A DNA stretch of 64,000 nucleotides from Opitutaceae bacterium (GTDB lineage: Bacteria > Verrucomicrobiota > Verrucomicrobiia > Opitutales > Opitutaceae). Numbering within the stretch: the first letter of the stretch is position 1; every line of letters starts with the position of its first letter. The position numbers and the translations under genes are program-made. This document shows, piece after piece, positions 1-8,321 of this stretch. The stretch is taken from assembly GCA_027482185.1 (NCBI GenBank), contig JAIXWF010000013.1, positions 62,001-126,000 on the forward strand, given 5' to 3'. The notes beneath the pieces were generated by a model. The model made no database searches. It had not been told where the DNA came from and saw only the letters and a program-made list of their open reading frames with translations.

Positions 1-167
1 GCTGCGGGAAAAAGGGGTTGGCGGCCGAGCTTCCTGCAAGGTACGGCGCGGACCCTGTTCCGTAAAGTGCCCAAGCGATGAAACCTTTTCATCCGCGGGC
101 GGCGGTGACGCGGCCCGCGCTTATAGCCTTCGGTAAGTGATCACTCACTCGCTGCGGGCCGGGCATG

Positions 168-195
168 AAAAAGGCCGGCTGGAAACCAGCCGGCC
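168..195 (-). terminator. Intrinsic terminator for the amidase genes
   Basis: A perfect 10-bp stem (ggccggctgg 173-182 with ccagccggcc 186-195, loop aaa) is followed on the minus strand by five T residues (complement of 168-172). It lies about 230 bp beyond the stop codon of the last amidase gene and is the first strong terminator on that strand. Confidence 0.75.
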
Positions 196-227
196 GGGGA
201 ACCACGGAGTTTGGTTCGGTTTAGAAA

Positions 228-398
228 CCCCAGGGGGACACAGAGGTCGCGGAGGAAAACCGGGAGGACACAGAGGGAAAGGGAGGAAGTCGGGAAGTCT
301 ACGGCATTGATCCACCGGGTGCTGCGTTAGCGAGGCCCGATGAAGCTCCTGCTTCCGCTCGGTGAACTCCTTTTCCTTCTCCGTGCTCTCTGTGACCC
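228..398. repeat. Inverted degenerate repeat (ggacacagagg family)
   Basis: The left half (about 232-286) repeats words such as ggacacagagg, ggaggaaaa and ggaggacacagaggg. The right half (about 367-398) carries the reverse-complement flavour: ctccttttccttctccgtg then ctctctgtgaccc. Together they could fold into a long imperfect hairpin beyond the 3' end of the amidase genes. Similar cacagag-type words occur between genes of other bacteria, from memory. Function unknown. Confidence 0.5.
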
Positions 399-421
399 AA
401 AACCCGCCGCGGATGGCAGGT

Positions 422-2077
422 TCAGAGCGCCGGGACGGACGCCGGGGGCTTGCGGTGCTTCGTGGCCTGCTCGTAGGCGTAGGCGAGCTTGATCAGTTCG
501 GCGTCGCTGTAGGGCAGACCGAGGAAGGCGAGACCGGCGGGGATGCCGTCGGCGTCGAAGCCCATCGGCACGGTGATCGTGGGCGTGTAGATCAGGAAGG
601 TGTTCAGGGAGACGACGCCGCCGTTGCTCTTGTAGGGCGGGGTGGTGGCTTCCTTGATCAACGTGGGCTGGTGTTCGACGGCCTTGTAGGCGAGGGCGGT
701 GACCTTCGCGTCGGCCATGACCTTGGCCATGTTCATCAGCAGTTGTTCGCGGGCGCGCTGGGCTTCGAGGATCCGGGCCGGGTCGGCGGCGGCACGAGGA
801 CCGCCCGAGCGGCCGCTGCCACCGGTGTAACCGACGCCGCCGGCGGTCGCGGACTCCGGATGTTCGGCGCGGTACTTGGCGACCATGGTCTTGAAGCTCG
901 TGGCCATGGCGGGGTGCTTGTTGATGTCTTCCTGATTCTTGAATTGGGAATTGGGATTCCGGGAGAGGTAGACCTTGAGGGCTTCCTCGGTCTTGGCCGG
1001 ATCGGAGGCGCGCTTCGCCTGGAGGGTTTTCAGATCGGGAATCACGATGTCGACGAGGACGGCGCCGGCGGCCTGGAGCTCGCCGAGGGCCTTCTGGAAG
1101 ACGGCGTCGACTTTCTTGAAGTCGGGGGCGTCGGGCTTCGAGCCGCTGCCGATGGCTTCGCGGATGACGCCGATGCGCGCGCCCTTGAGGGCGTTCTTGT
1201 CGAGGTACGAGGTGTAGGACTTCGGCGTGTGCATCACGCCGAAGGCGGTGATCGGATCCTCGGGATCGTAGCCGACCATGATGTCCATCATCTTGGCGAG
1301 GTCGGTGACAGTGCGGGTCATCGGCCCCATCTGGGCGGTGGGCACGGGATGGCCGTCCCACATGCCGCTGCGGCTGATGAGGCCGGGCGTCGGGCGCATG
1401 CCGGCGAGGGCGCCCCAGGCCGCGGGCCGCTTGAGCGAGGAACTGGTTTCCTCGCCGATGGCGATGAGGCCGAAGTTGGCGGCGAGGGCGCCGCCGGAGC
1501 CGCCGGAGGAGCCGCCGACGGTGCGGTCGAGGGCGTACGGGTTGCGCGAATTGCCGGAGAGGGCGCTGTAGGTGTCGCCGCCCGCGAATTCGCTCAGCGT
1601 CGTTTTCGCGAGGATGATGGCGCCGGCGGCGCGGAGTTTGGCGACGGGAAACGCGTCGAGCGGCGTGATGTAGTCCTTGAAGACGACGGTGCCCTGCGTG
1701 GTGGCCATGTTGGCGACGTCGATCTCGTCCTTCACGAGGACGGGCACGCCGTGCATGGGGCCGATGAGTTTGCCGGTGCGGGCGAACTCGGCGTCGATCT
1801 TGTCGGCATCGGCGAGGGCCTGCGGATTGACCGAGATGATGCAATTCACGAGCGGGCCCTTCTGGTCGTACGCGGCGATGCGGTCGAGGTAGGCCTGCGT
1901 GAGCTGGCGGGCGGTAAGGCGCTTCGATTTGAAGGCGTTGTGCGCGTCCTCGATCGTCAGTTCGAGAACATCGAACTTGGCCGCGGGAGCGGCGAACGAG
2001 GCGACCGGAGCGGCGAGACAGAAACAGGCCAGCGCGAGGGCGAGGCCGGGGCGGGAGGCGGGGGAGCGGAGGAGCAT
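422..2077 (-). CDS. Secreted amidase-signature hydrolase 1
   Basis: Predicted 551-residue enzyme of the amidase-signature family (GatA/fatty-acid-amide-hydrolase fold), which hydrolyses carboxamide bonds with a Ser-cisSer-Lys triad. An N-terminal signal peptide (residues 1-30, cut near SFAA) puts it outside the cytoplasm. Visible triad: Lys116 (VPVLVKDEID), cis-Ser190 in GGSSGGSG, nucleophile Ser214. The two glycines normally preceding the nucleophile are serines here (TSSSLKRP), which should alter the oxyanion hole. It is the last gene of a three-amidase run, 15 nt after the preceding stop. The substrate cannot be read from sequence. The signal peptide and the lack of gatB/gatC argue against tRNA amidotransferase. 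Confidence 0.88.
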   Translation of the reverse strand: MLLRSPASRPGLALALACFCLAAPVASFAAPAAKFDVLELTIEDAHNAFKSKRLTARQLTQAYLDRIAAYDQKGPLVNCIISVNPQALADADKIDAEFARTGKLIGPMHGVPVLVKDEIDVANMATTQGTVVFKDYITPLDAFPVAKLRAAGAIILAKTTLSEFAGGDTYSALSGNSRNPYALDRTVGGSSGGSGGALAANFGLIAIGEETSSSLKRPAAWGALAGMRPTPGLISRSGMWDGHPVPTAQMGPMTRTVTDLAKMMDIMVGYDPEDPITAFGVMHTPKSYTSYLDKNALKGARIGVIREAIGSGSKPDAPDFKKVDAVFQKALGELQAAGAVLVDIVIPDLKTLQAKRASDPAKTEEALKVYLSRNPNSQFKNQEDINKHPAMATSFKTMVAKYRAEHPESATAGGVGYTGGSGRSGGPRAAADPARILEAQRAREQLLMNMAKVMADAKVTALAYKAVEHQPTLIKEATTPPYKSNGGVVSLNTFLIYTPTITVPMGFDADGIPAGLAFLGLPYSDAELIKLAYAYEQATKHRKPPASVPAL

Positions 2078-2092
2078 GGGAGAAGGGGCGGT

Positions 2093-3700
2093 TTACTGGT
2101 TTCCGGCGGCGAGGGTGGCGCCCGCGGCGGGCGTGTACGTGAACGACTCGCCGGGCAGGGCCGGGGTGGTCGGGGGCGCTTTGCGGTTCTTCGTCGCCTG
2201 TTCGTAGGCGTAGGCGAGGGCGAAGAGCGTCGGTTCGGCAAAGGGCCGGCCGAGGAACTCGACGGCGATGGGGCCGTTTTCCTTCTTCGTGTAGCCGGCG
2301 GGAACGAGAACGGCGGGCAGGCCGGTGACGGAGCTGAACGGATTGTCTTTCTCCGGCACGCGTTCGGCGAGGTGCGGCTCGGGCGGCAGCGACTTGAACG
2401 GGTAGACGAGGGCGTCGAGGCGGTACTTGTCCATCAGGTCGATCGCGGCCTGGCGCAGCACTTCCTGCGTGTCGCGGCGGGCGAGAAAGTCCGGATGGTG
2501 CATGAGCGAACGGAACTCGCCGTAGGCCCGGACGATGCTCGGCTTCACGAGGGTGCCGCCCTTGGCGATGAGCTCGTCCATGTTGCGGATCGGGGCCTGC
2601 GGGCCGAGGCGGCGGAAGTAGAGATCGTAGGAGAACTGGCCCTCGTAGTAGTTGGTGCGCGTTTCCTCGAGGAGGGCGAAGAGGTTGAGGCCGGTGGAGA
2701 CGGGCTCGATGATCACGGCGCCGGCGGCCTTCATGTCGGCGATCGCTTTCTCGACGAGCGCGACGCCCTCGGTGTGGGCCGGGCCGGAACGGAAGAGATC
2801 TCGGAACACGCCGATGCGCGCGCCGCGGAGCGCGTCCTTCTTCAGGAACGACGTGTAGGATTTCTCCGGCGTGCGGCCGGGCGAGGCGATCGTGAGCAAG
2901 TCCTCGGCGTCGAAGCCGGCGACGATGTCGGTGACGACGGCGACATCGTACACCGAGCGGGCCATGGGGCCGCAGCGTTCCTGGGTGAACGACGTCATGG
3001 TCTGGCCCGTGCGCGGGATGAGGCCGCGGGTGGGCGCGAGGCCGACGACGCTGTTGTTCGCCGTGGGATTGCGGATGGAGACGCCGGTTTCGCTGCCGAG
3101 GCCGACCTGGGAGAAGGCGGCGGCGAGGGCGGCGCCGGTGCCGCCGCTGGAGCCGCCGGGCGTGAGCTCGGGGTTGTAGGGATTGAGCGTGCGGCCGAGG
3201 ACGGTGCTCTGGTCGCCGCGTTTCGGGGAGCCGAACCAGTCGCTCATGTTGACCTTCGCCAGAATGATGGCGCCGGCATCGCGCAGGCGTTTCACGACGG
3301 TGGCGTCGTACAGCGGTTGCGAATCCTTCATCGGGAGGAAACCGCAGCTGGTGGGAAGATCCTTGGTGTCGAAGAGATCTTTGAGGACGACGGGGACACC
3401 GTGCAGCGGGGAGCGCGGGCCCTTGGCCTTGCGCTCGGCGTCGAGGGCGCGGGCAAGCTCGAGGGCCTTGGGCTGGAGCGTAATGACGCTGTTGATACCC
3501 GGGCCGGCCTTGTCGTAGGCGGCGATGCGGGCGAGGTAGAGCTGGACGAGTTTCTCGGACGTGAGGGCGCCGGCGTCCATGGCCGCGTTGATGTCGGCGA
3601 GGGTGGCGGTCTGGAGGTCGAAGGTGGCGGCGCGGGCGGCGCCGCCGGCGAGCAGGCCGGCGACGGCGAGGGAGCGGAACAGGCGGGCGGGGGAGAGCAT
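2093..3700 (-). CDS. Secreted amidase-signature hydrolase 2
   Basis: Predicted 535-residue amidase-signature hydrolase with a signal peptide (cleaved near ARAA, residue 24). The frame stays open upstream, but the ATG at 3700 begins the signal peptide and sits 7 nt after the preceding stop, so I chose it. Catalytic Lys107 (VPVVLKDLFD), cis-Ser184 in GGSSGGTG and Ser208 in TGVSIRNP are present; one of the usual two glycines before the nucleophile is Val. It resembles amidase 3 closely in the N-terminal half (shared KAKGPRSPLHG block), pointing to duplication. Substrate unknown; probably acts in the periplasm on the same class of amide as its neighbours. Confidence 0.88.
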   Translation of the reverse strand: MLSPARLFRSLAVAGLLAGGAARAATFDLQTATLADINAAMDAGALTSEKLVQLYLARIAAYDKAGPGINSVITLQPKALELARALDAERKAKGPRSPLHGVPVVLKDLFDTKDLPTSCGFLPMKDSQPLYDATVVKRLRDAGAIILAKVNMSDWFGSPKRGDQSTVLGRTLNPYNPELTPGGSSGGTGAALAAAFSQVGLGSETGVSIRNPTANNSVVGLAPTRGLIPRTGQTMTSFTQERCGPMARSVYDVAVVTDIVAGFDAEDLLTIASPGRTPEKSYTSFLKKDALRGARIGVFRDLFRSGPAHTEGVALVEKAIADMKAAGAVIIEPVSTGLNLFALLEETRTNYYEGQFSYDLYFRRLGPQAPIRNMDELIAKGGTLVKPSIVRAYGEFRSLMHHPDFLARRDTQEVLRQAAIDLMDKYRLDALVYPFKSLPPEPHLAERVPEKDNPFSSVTGLPAVLVPAGYTKKENGPIAVEFLGRPFAEPTLFALAYAYEQATKNRKAPPTTPALPGESFTYTPAAGATLAAGNQ

Positions 3701-3707
3701 GGCGGGA

Positions 3708-5306
3708 TCAGTAGGTGAATTTCTCGCCGGGCAGGGCCGGAGTGGTGGCGGGCGACTTGCGGTGCTTCGTGGCCTGCTCGTAGGCGTAGGCGACCTGCAG
3801 GATCGCGAGGTCGGAGTGCATTTTCCCGAGGAACTGGATCGCGATCGGGAAGTTCTTCGACGGCGTGTAGCCGCCGGGCACGACGACGGCGGGGAGGCCG
3901 GTCGTGGAAGTGAGGTTGTTGACTCCCGGGCGGTCGCCGTAGCTGCCGCCGCGGCGGGCGGCGGCGGGATCGCGGCCGGATTCGCGGGCGGGGATCGTGA
4001 GCGTGAACGGCTGGACGAAGGCATCGAGTTTGAAGCGGTCCTGGAGCTCGGCGATCAGGTCGATGTAGACCTTCCGCGAAGCGTAGCGGGCGAGGTAGTC
4101 CGCGCTCTTCTCCGGCGCGGGCAATTCGCCGGCGGTGATCATGGCGTTGCCGAACTTCTCCTTGCCGACCTTGGCGACCATCTCGGCGGTGGTCTTGTAC
4201 TTGGCGGCGGCGCCGAGGCGGGCGAGGTAGGCGTCGGTGAACGCGAACTTCTCGTACTCGGCGGTGCGGCCGCGGCCTTGGCCGGTGTCGACGGAGATGT
4301 TGGGATTGCCGGTGAGGAGCGGGTCGACGACGTAGGCGCCGGCGGCGCGAAGGTCGGCGACGGCCTTCTCGAAGATCGCGCGGGGTTCGTCGAACTCGGG
4401 ACCGGAGGGAATCATCTCGCGGAGCACACCGAGGCGTTTGCCCTTGAGGGACGCACCCTTGAGTTCCTTGGCCCAGTCGGATTGCGGGAAGTGGCCCATC
4501 GGGCTGAAGGTCGTGAAGTCCTCGGCGTCCCAGCCCGCGATGACGGAGAAGAACGAGGCGACGTCGTACACGCTGCGGCCCATGGGGCCGGGGCGGTCCT
4601 GGGTCGCGCCGCGGGGGACGATGCCGGCGCGGCTGACCATGCCGTAGGAGCCGACCATGCCGACGACGCTGCAGTTGGAGGACGGGCTCTGGACGGAGAC
4701 GCTGGTGTCGGTGCCGACGGCGAGGGTGGCGAACCACGCGGCCATCGCGACGCCGGAGCCGTTGCTGGAGCCGCCGGGCGAGAGGTCGAGATTGTACGGG
4801 TTCAGACTTTCGCCGATCGGGTGGGTGGAGTCGAAGCCGTTGCCGAACCAGTTTGTCGTCGAGACTTTCGCGAGGACGATGGCGCCGGCGGCGCGCATGC
4901 GGGCGACGATGGTGGAGTCGCGAGGCGGGATCGGGGCGCCGAAGGGCACGAAGCCGGCGGTGGTGGGAATGCCGGCGACGTCGATGAGGTCCTTCAGCAC
5001 GACGGGAATGCCGTGGAGCGGGGAGCGCGGGCCCTTGGCTTTGCGCTCGGCGTCGAGGGCGCGGGCTTCCTCGAGCGCCTTGGGATTGAGGGTGATGACG
5101 GAGTTCACCTTCGGGCCGGCTTTGTCGTAGGCCTCGATGCGCTTGAGGTAGAGGCCGAGCAATTTCTCGGAGGTGAGGGCGCCGGCGTCGAAGGCGTCGT
5201 TGATGTCGGCGACGGTGGCGGTCGCGAGGTCGAAGGTCTTCGGGGCGGCGGCGAGCGGGGCGAGCGAGAGCGCGGCGGCCGCGGCAAGGAGGCGGAAGGA
5301 GAACAT
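3708..5306 (-). CDS. Secreted amidase-signature hydrolase 3
   Basis: Predicted 532-residue amidase-signature enzyme and first of the three amidases in transcription order. The ATG at 5306 gives a clean signal peptide (MFSFRLLAAAAALSLAPLAA); an in-frame upstream start would add an unlikely 14-residue lead. Triad: Lys105 (VVLKDLIDV), cis-Ser180 in GGSSNGSG and Ser204 in TSVSVQSP. The oxyanion positions before Ser204 (Ser, Val) and the Gln after it differ from the classical GGSIR pattern. The C-terminus has the ATKHRKSPATTPALPGE tail that all three copies share in variant form. It lies downstream of the TonB receptor gene with a terminator-like hairpin between them. Confidence 0.88.
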   Translation of the reverse strand: MFSFRLLAAAAALSLAPLAAAPKTFDLATATVADINDAFDAGALTSEKLLGLYLKRIEAYDKAGPKVNSVITLNPKALEEARALDAERKAKGPRSPLHGIPVVLKDLIDVAGIPTTAGFVPFGAPIPPRDSTIVARMRAAGAIVLAKVSTTNWFGNGFDSTHPIGESLNPYNLDLSPGGSSNGSGVAMAAWFATLAVGTDTSVSVQSPSSNCSVVGMVGSYGMVSRAGIVPRGATQDRPGPMGRSVYDVASFFSVIAGWDAEDFTTFSPMGHFPQSDWAKELKGASLKGKRLGVLREMIPSGPEFDEPRAIFEKAVADLRAAGAYVVDPLLTGNPNISVDTGQGRGRTAEYEKFAFTDAYLARLGAAAKYKTTAEMVAKVGKEKFGNAMITAGELPAPEKSADYLARYASRKVYIDLIAELQDRFKLDAFVQPFTLTIPARESGRDPAAARRGGSYGDRPGVNNLTSTTGLPAVVVPGGYTPSKNFPIAIQFLGKMHSDLAILQVAYAYEQATKHRKSPATTPALPGEKFTY

Positions 5307-5338
5307 GGCGGGGAGAAAATCGGACAGGGCGGGGGGAG

Positions 5339-5362
5339 GCCCGGGCACGGCGGTGCCCGGGC
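5339..5362. other. 10-bp perfect hairpin upstream of amidase 3
   Basis: gcccgggcac (5339-5348) and gtgcccgggc (5353-5362) form a perfect stem with loop ggcg. It lies 33 nt before the amidase 3 start, between that start and the receptor terminator, so it falls in the 5' leader of any amidase transcript that begins upstream. No T-run follows on the minus strand, so it is not a classical terminator. Confidence 0.5.
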
Positions 5363-5365
5363 GGG

Positions 5366-5394
5366 AAAGAAAACGGCCGCGCGGAGCGCGGCCG
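5366..5394 (-). terminator. Intrinsic terminator after the TonB receptor
   Basis: An 8-bp stem (cggccgcg 5374-5381 with cgcggccg 5387-5394) is followed on the minus strand by gttttcttt. It begins about 6 nt beyond the receptor stop codon. It should separate the receptor transcript, at least partly, from the three amidase genes. Confidence 0.75.
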
Positions 5395-5399
5395 GTCGG

Positions 5400-8129
5400 T
5401 CAGAAGTTGCGGCGGAGCGTGACCTGCCAGCGCCGGCCGGGCATGGCCTGCGCGAGCGCGTCGCCCAGGGTGTCGCCGGTGCGCGGCTTGAAGTAGCGCT
5501 CGTCGAGGGCGTTGAAGAGATCGAGTTTCACCGACCACTTCGATGTACCGTAGAACACGTTCGCGTTGTACGTCGTGTTGCGCGGCAGGCGCACGATGCC
5601 GAGGCGGCCGGTGTTGACGGCCGAGAGGTAGTTGCTGCTGAACGTGAAACCGAGGCCGCTGCGCAGCGTGTAGCCGGCGGTGACGGCGGCCTGCACCTCG
5701 GGATTGCCGCCCTTGAGTTTGAAGGCGTCGACGCCGTCGGGCAGTGTGACGCGGCTGCGGCCGCCGTAGAGGAAGGCTTCGGCCGGGTAGATCACCTTGC
5801 CGCTTGCATCGACGACGTCCTGGAAGCCGAGCGTGCGCGCGTCGACGAGCATGGTGCCGCCGGAGTTCGGTTTGAATTCGGTTTCCTGGGTGAGGGCGTA
5901 GGCGGTGACGAAGAACTGTTTCGTCGGCACCCACTTCACTTCGAACTCCGCGCCCTTGGTCTTGGTGGAACTGGCGAAGGCGCCGGCGGTGGCGGCGGCG
6001 GCGGCGGGATCCTCGTCGGGCGACTGGAGGATGATGCGGGTCTGTTCGTAGACCGAGCCGGTAACGAAGACCGTGTTCTTGAAGAGGCTCGACTTGATGC
6101 CGGCTTCCTTGAGTTCCGCGCTGCCGATGTGGCCGGCGGCGATGATGTTGTCGCCGATGCGGTTGTCGCTGCCGTCGAGCGCGAGGCTGGAGCGCGCGAC
6201 CGTAAGGTACGGGCGGACGTTGAACGGCAGTTGGTGCGAGAGGCTGGCGCTCCAGGAGACGCCGTCGTCGGAACCCTTGGACGACGTCGTCGCCGTGATC
6301 TGGCGGAGCGGATTGGCGTTGGAGGTGCCGGCGCCGCCGAGGGCCCAGACGCCGCCGTAGTTCCAATTCTTGGCCTTGGAGATGTCGTAGCGGCCGCCGA
6401 CGATGAGGTTGGTTTTGCGGGCGAGATCTACGTCGAACATCAGGCCGGCGCCGGATTCGGTGAACGAGGTGCGGCCGTGGGAGGTCCAGGGGAAGCTGTC
6501 GTCGCTGGCCGGATCCGCGTTTTCAAACGGATTGGCGAACGTGGTGTTGGGCGTCATGCCGCCGCGTTCGTCGACCCAGGAGGGAGCCATGGCGTCGGAG
6601 CGGTGGGTGCCGTAGTCGCCGCCGCTGCTCTTGGTGTTGGCGCGGGTGTAGCGGAAGTTGACCGAGGCGAGGCTGTTGATCGCGAGCCCCTCGGGCAGCC
6701 GGGAAAAGCGCTTCACGACGGTGAATTTGTTTTCCCAGAGCAGCACGTCGTTCTTCGGGCTGAACGGCTGGTTGGAGATCTTGTACTGGTCCATGCTGTC
6801 GAAGAACACCTGGTTCTTGTAGGTGAAGTCCGGGTCGCGGTCGTTGACCAGGTCGAAGTAGCCGGTGACGAGTTCGGCGCGGAGATTGCGCTCGAAGGCG
6901 GCGGAGCGGCGCATGTCGAGCTGGTCGTAGCCGACGGTGGTCGGGTCGAGCACCATGCCGACCGGGACCTGGGCGGTGCCCGCGGGGCGGGGGCCGCCGG
7001 CGCCCTGGGCGCGGAGGAGACCGGTCGGATCCTTCGCCGGATTCGCGACGAGGTAGTTGTACATGTTGACCGGGATGCCCGCGACCTTGGGGAATTTGTC
7101 GACCGGCAGCGGATTGCCGGCGGCGTCGCGGGGCCAGTTGAACGTCTGGATGAGCGGGAGGTTGTTGCCGCTGATCGCGCCGGTGACGGGCGAGGCGCGG
7201 AACATCTCGCGGATGCCGATGACGCCGCTGCCGTTGAGGTCGAGGTTCACGAGCGGCACGCCGCGGATGTAGCGGCCGGTGTCGACGAGGTCCTGGGTGA
7301 AACGGCCGGTGAGGGCGCCGGCGGTGCGTGACACCTGGACGGATACGCCGGATTCGAGGCGCATCTTGCCGACCGCATCCTCGAGGCTGATCGAGGCCTG
7401 GCCGATCTCCTGCTCGATGGGCACGCCCTTGGCGAAGGACTCGGAATCTTCCTTGAGGGCGTAGATGTAGTAGCCGCCCTTGCGACCGGCGACCTCGATG
7501 GGGCCGCCGACGCCGAAGGAGGCCTCGTTGCGGTTGTAGGAACCGACGATGGCCTGCATGAAGCCCTCGGGGACGACGAGGTATTTGCCGTTCTTGGCGC
7601 GGCCGGATTTCGGCGTGGCGTTGGTGTAGCCGCCGATCTTGCCCATGCCGAAGATCGGGGAAGGCGGGCCCTTCACGACCTCGATGCTGTCCATGGCGGC
7701 GAGCACGCTGCGCGCGTTGCCCTGGAGGGAGAGGCGGCGCATGCCGCGGAAGTAGGTATCGGCGGGAACATTACGGACGTCGATGCCGCCCTGGATGCCG
7801 AAGCGCGTGGTGGTGAAGACGCCGGGCACGACGCGGGCGAGGTCCTCGACGGCGGAGAGCGAGAAGCGCTCGATCGTCTCGCCGCTGATGAGCGACGAGG
7901 AGCGGGGCGTCTCGAGCAGCGTCTTGCTGAAACCGAAGGAACTTTCGACGGGCTGCGCGGGCAGCAGGTAGTTGGGGTCGTCGTTCTTCTCGGAAGTGAC
8001 GAACTTCTCGAGGGTCACGACAGGTTCCGAGGCCGCCTTTTCGGCCGGGGGCTGCGGCGCCTGCGCCAGCAGCTGGGCGGCAGGAAAAATTACCGTTGCA
8101 TAGACCGACACGCGGACAAATTTCGACAT
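5400..8129 (-). CDS. TonB-dependent outer-membrane receptor
   Basis: 909-residue TonB-dependent receptor that would import a bulky substrate across the outer membrane using TonB energy. A signal peptide (residues about 1-23, ending LLAQA) is followed by a region containing VVTLEKFVTSEKND, a likely energy-transducing segment, then a plug domain with ETPRSSSLISGETIERF and IEVVKGPPSPIFGMGKIGG, and a long beta-barrel ending in RRNF with the terminal Phe typical of barrel proteins. There is no carboxypeptidase-regulatory N-terminal domain, unlike the second receptor in this window. Gene order (receptor, then three secreted amidases) suggests that amide-containing nutrients are processed and taken up together. 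The ligand is unknown. Confidence 0.9.
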   Translation of the reverse strand: MSKFVRVSVYATVIFPAAQLLAQAPQPPAEKAASEPVVTLEKFVTSEKNDDPNYLLPAQPVESSFGFSKTLLETPRSSSLISGETIERFSLSAVEDLARVVPGVFTTTRFGIQGGIDVRNVPADTYFRGMRRLSLQGNARSVLAAMDSIEVVKGPPSPIFGMGKIGGYTNATPKSGRAKNGKYLVVPEGFMQAIVGSYNRNEASFGVGGPIEVAGRKGGYYIYALKEDSESFAKGVPIEQEIGQASISLEDAVGKMRLESGVSVQVSRTAGALTGRFTQDLVDTGRYIRGVPLVNLDLNGSGVIGIREMFRASPVTGAISGNNLPLIQTFNWPRDAAGNPLPVDKFPKVAGIPVNMYNYLVANPAKDPTGLLRAQGAGGPRPAGTAQVPVGMVLDPTTVGYDQLDMRRSAAFERNLRAELVTGYFDLVNDRDPDFTYKNQVFFDSMDQYKISNQPFSPKNDVLLWENKFTVVKRFSRLPEGLAINSLASVNFRYTRANTKSSGGDYGTHRSDAMAPSWVDERGGMTPNTTFANPFENADPASDDSFPWTSHGRTSFTESGAGLMFDVDLARKTNLIVGGRYDISKAKNWNYGGVWALGGAGTSNANPLRQITATTSSKGSDDGVSWSASLSHQLPFNVRPYLTVARSSLALDGSDNRIGDNIIAAGHIGSAELKEAGIKSSLFKNTVFVTGSVYEQTRIILQSPDEDPAAAAATAGAFASSTKTKGAEFEVKWVPTKQFFVTAYALTQETEFKPNSGGTMLVDARTLGFQDVVDASGKVIYPAEAFLYGGRSRVTLPDGVDAFKLKGGNPEVQAAVTAGYTLRSGLGFTFSSNYLSAVNTGRLGIVRLPRNTTYNANVFYGTSKWSVKLDLFNALDERYFKPRTGDTLGDALAQAMPGRRWQVTLRRNF

Positions 8130-8130
8130 A

Positions 8131-8215
8131 GCCTGGGTGAGTTCATGGTTGCGGGTGGAAACAGACGATTGGCGTTGTCCGTTTCAGCACACCCGGTGCC
8201 ATGGCTCACCCGGGC
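8131..8215 (-). promoter_or_regulatory. Leader inverted repeat abutting receptor start
   Basis: On the minus strand the arm read from 8215 to 8199 (gcccgggtgagccatgg) pairs with the arm read from 8148 to 8131 (ccatgaactcacccaggc). I count 15 base pairs with one mismatch and a small internal loop. The second arm ends 1 nt before the receptor ATG, so the fold would occupy the ribosome-binding region. No known riboswitch consensus is recognised. Confidence 0.45.
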
Positions 8216-8321
8216 GTTTTGCTATTCGATTATTTCCTGCATCCGGCACCATCCATCAATCCGGCGCATCGCGGCCCACCCGGTGAGCAGGCACTTACTT
8301 ACCGGTCGGGCGGGGGCCGTT

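Larger units (their letters stand above)
1..421. other. Non-coding region at window edge
   Basis: No convincing gene is visible on either strand in these 421 bases. They hold a 7-bp inverted repeat (gatgaaa 77-83, tttcatc 87-93), a short palindrome agtgatcact near 136-145, a hairpin terminator at 168-195 and a repeat-rich stretch from about 228 to 398. The two small palindromes could be operators for a gene left of the window, but this cannot be tested here. Confidence 0.6.

Noticed and set aside
362-3718. 1118-residue plus-strand open frame across the amidase genes
   Set aside because: It is the antisense of three amidases with clear catalytic motifs; its product is Gly/Arg/Glu-rich low complexity with no domain.
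3561-7331. 1256-residue plus-strand open frame across amidase 3 and the TonB receptor
   Set aside because: Antisense shadow caused by high GC and codon bias; no domain or start context.
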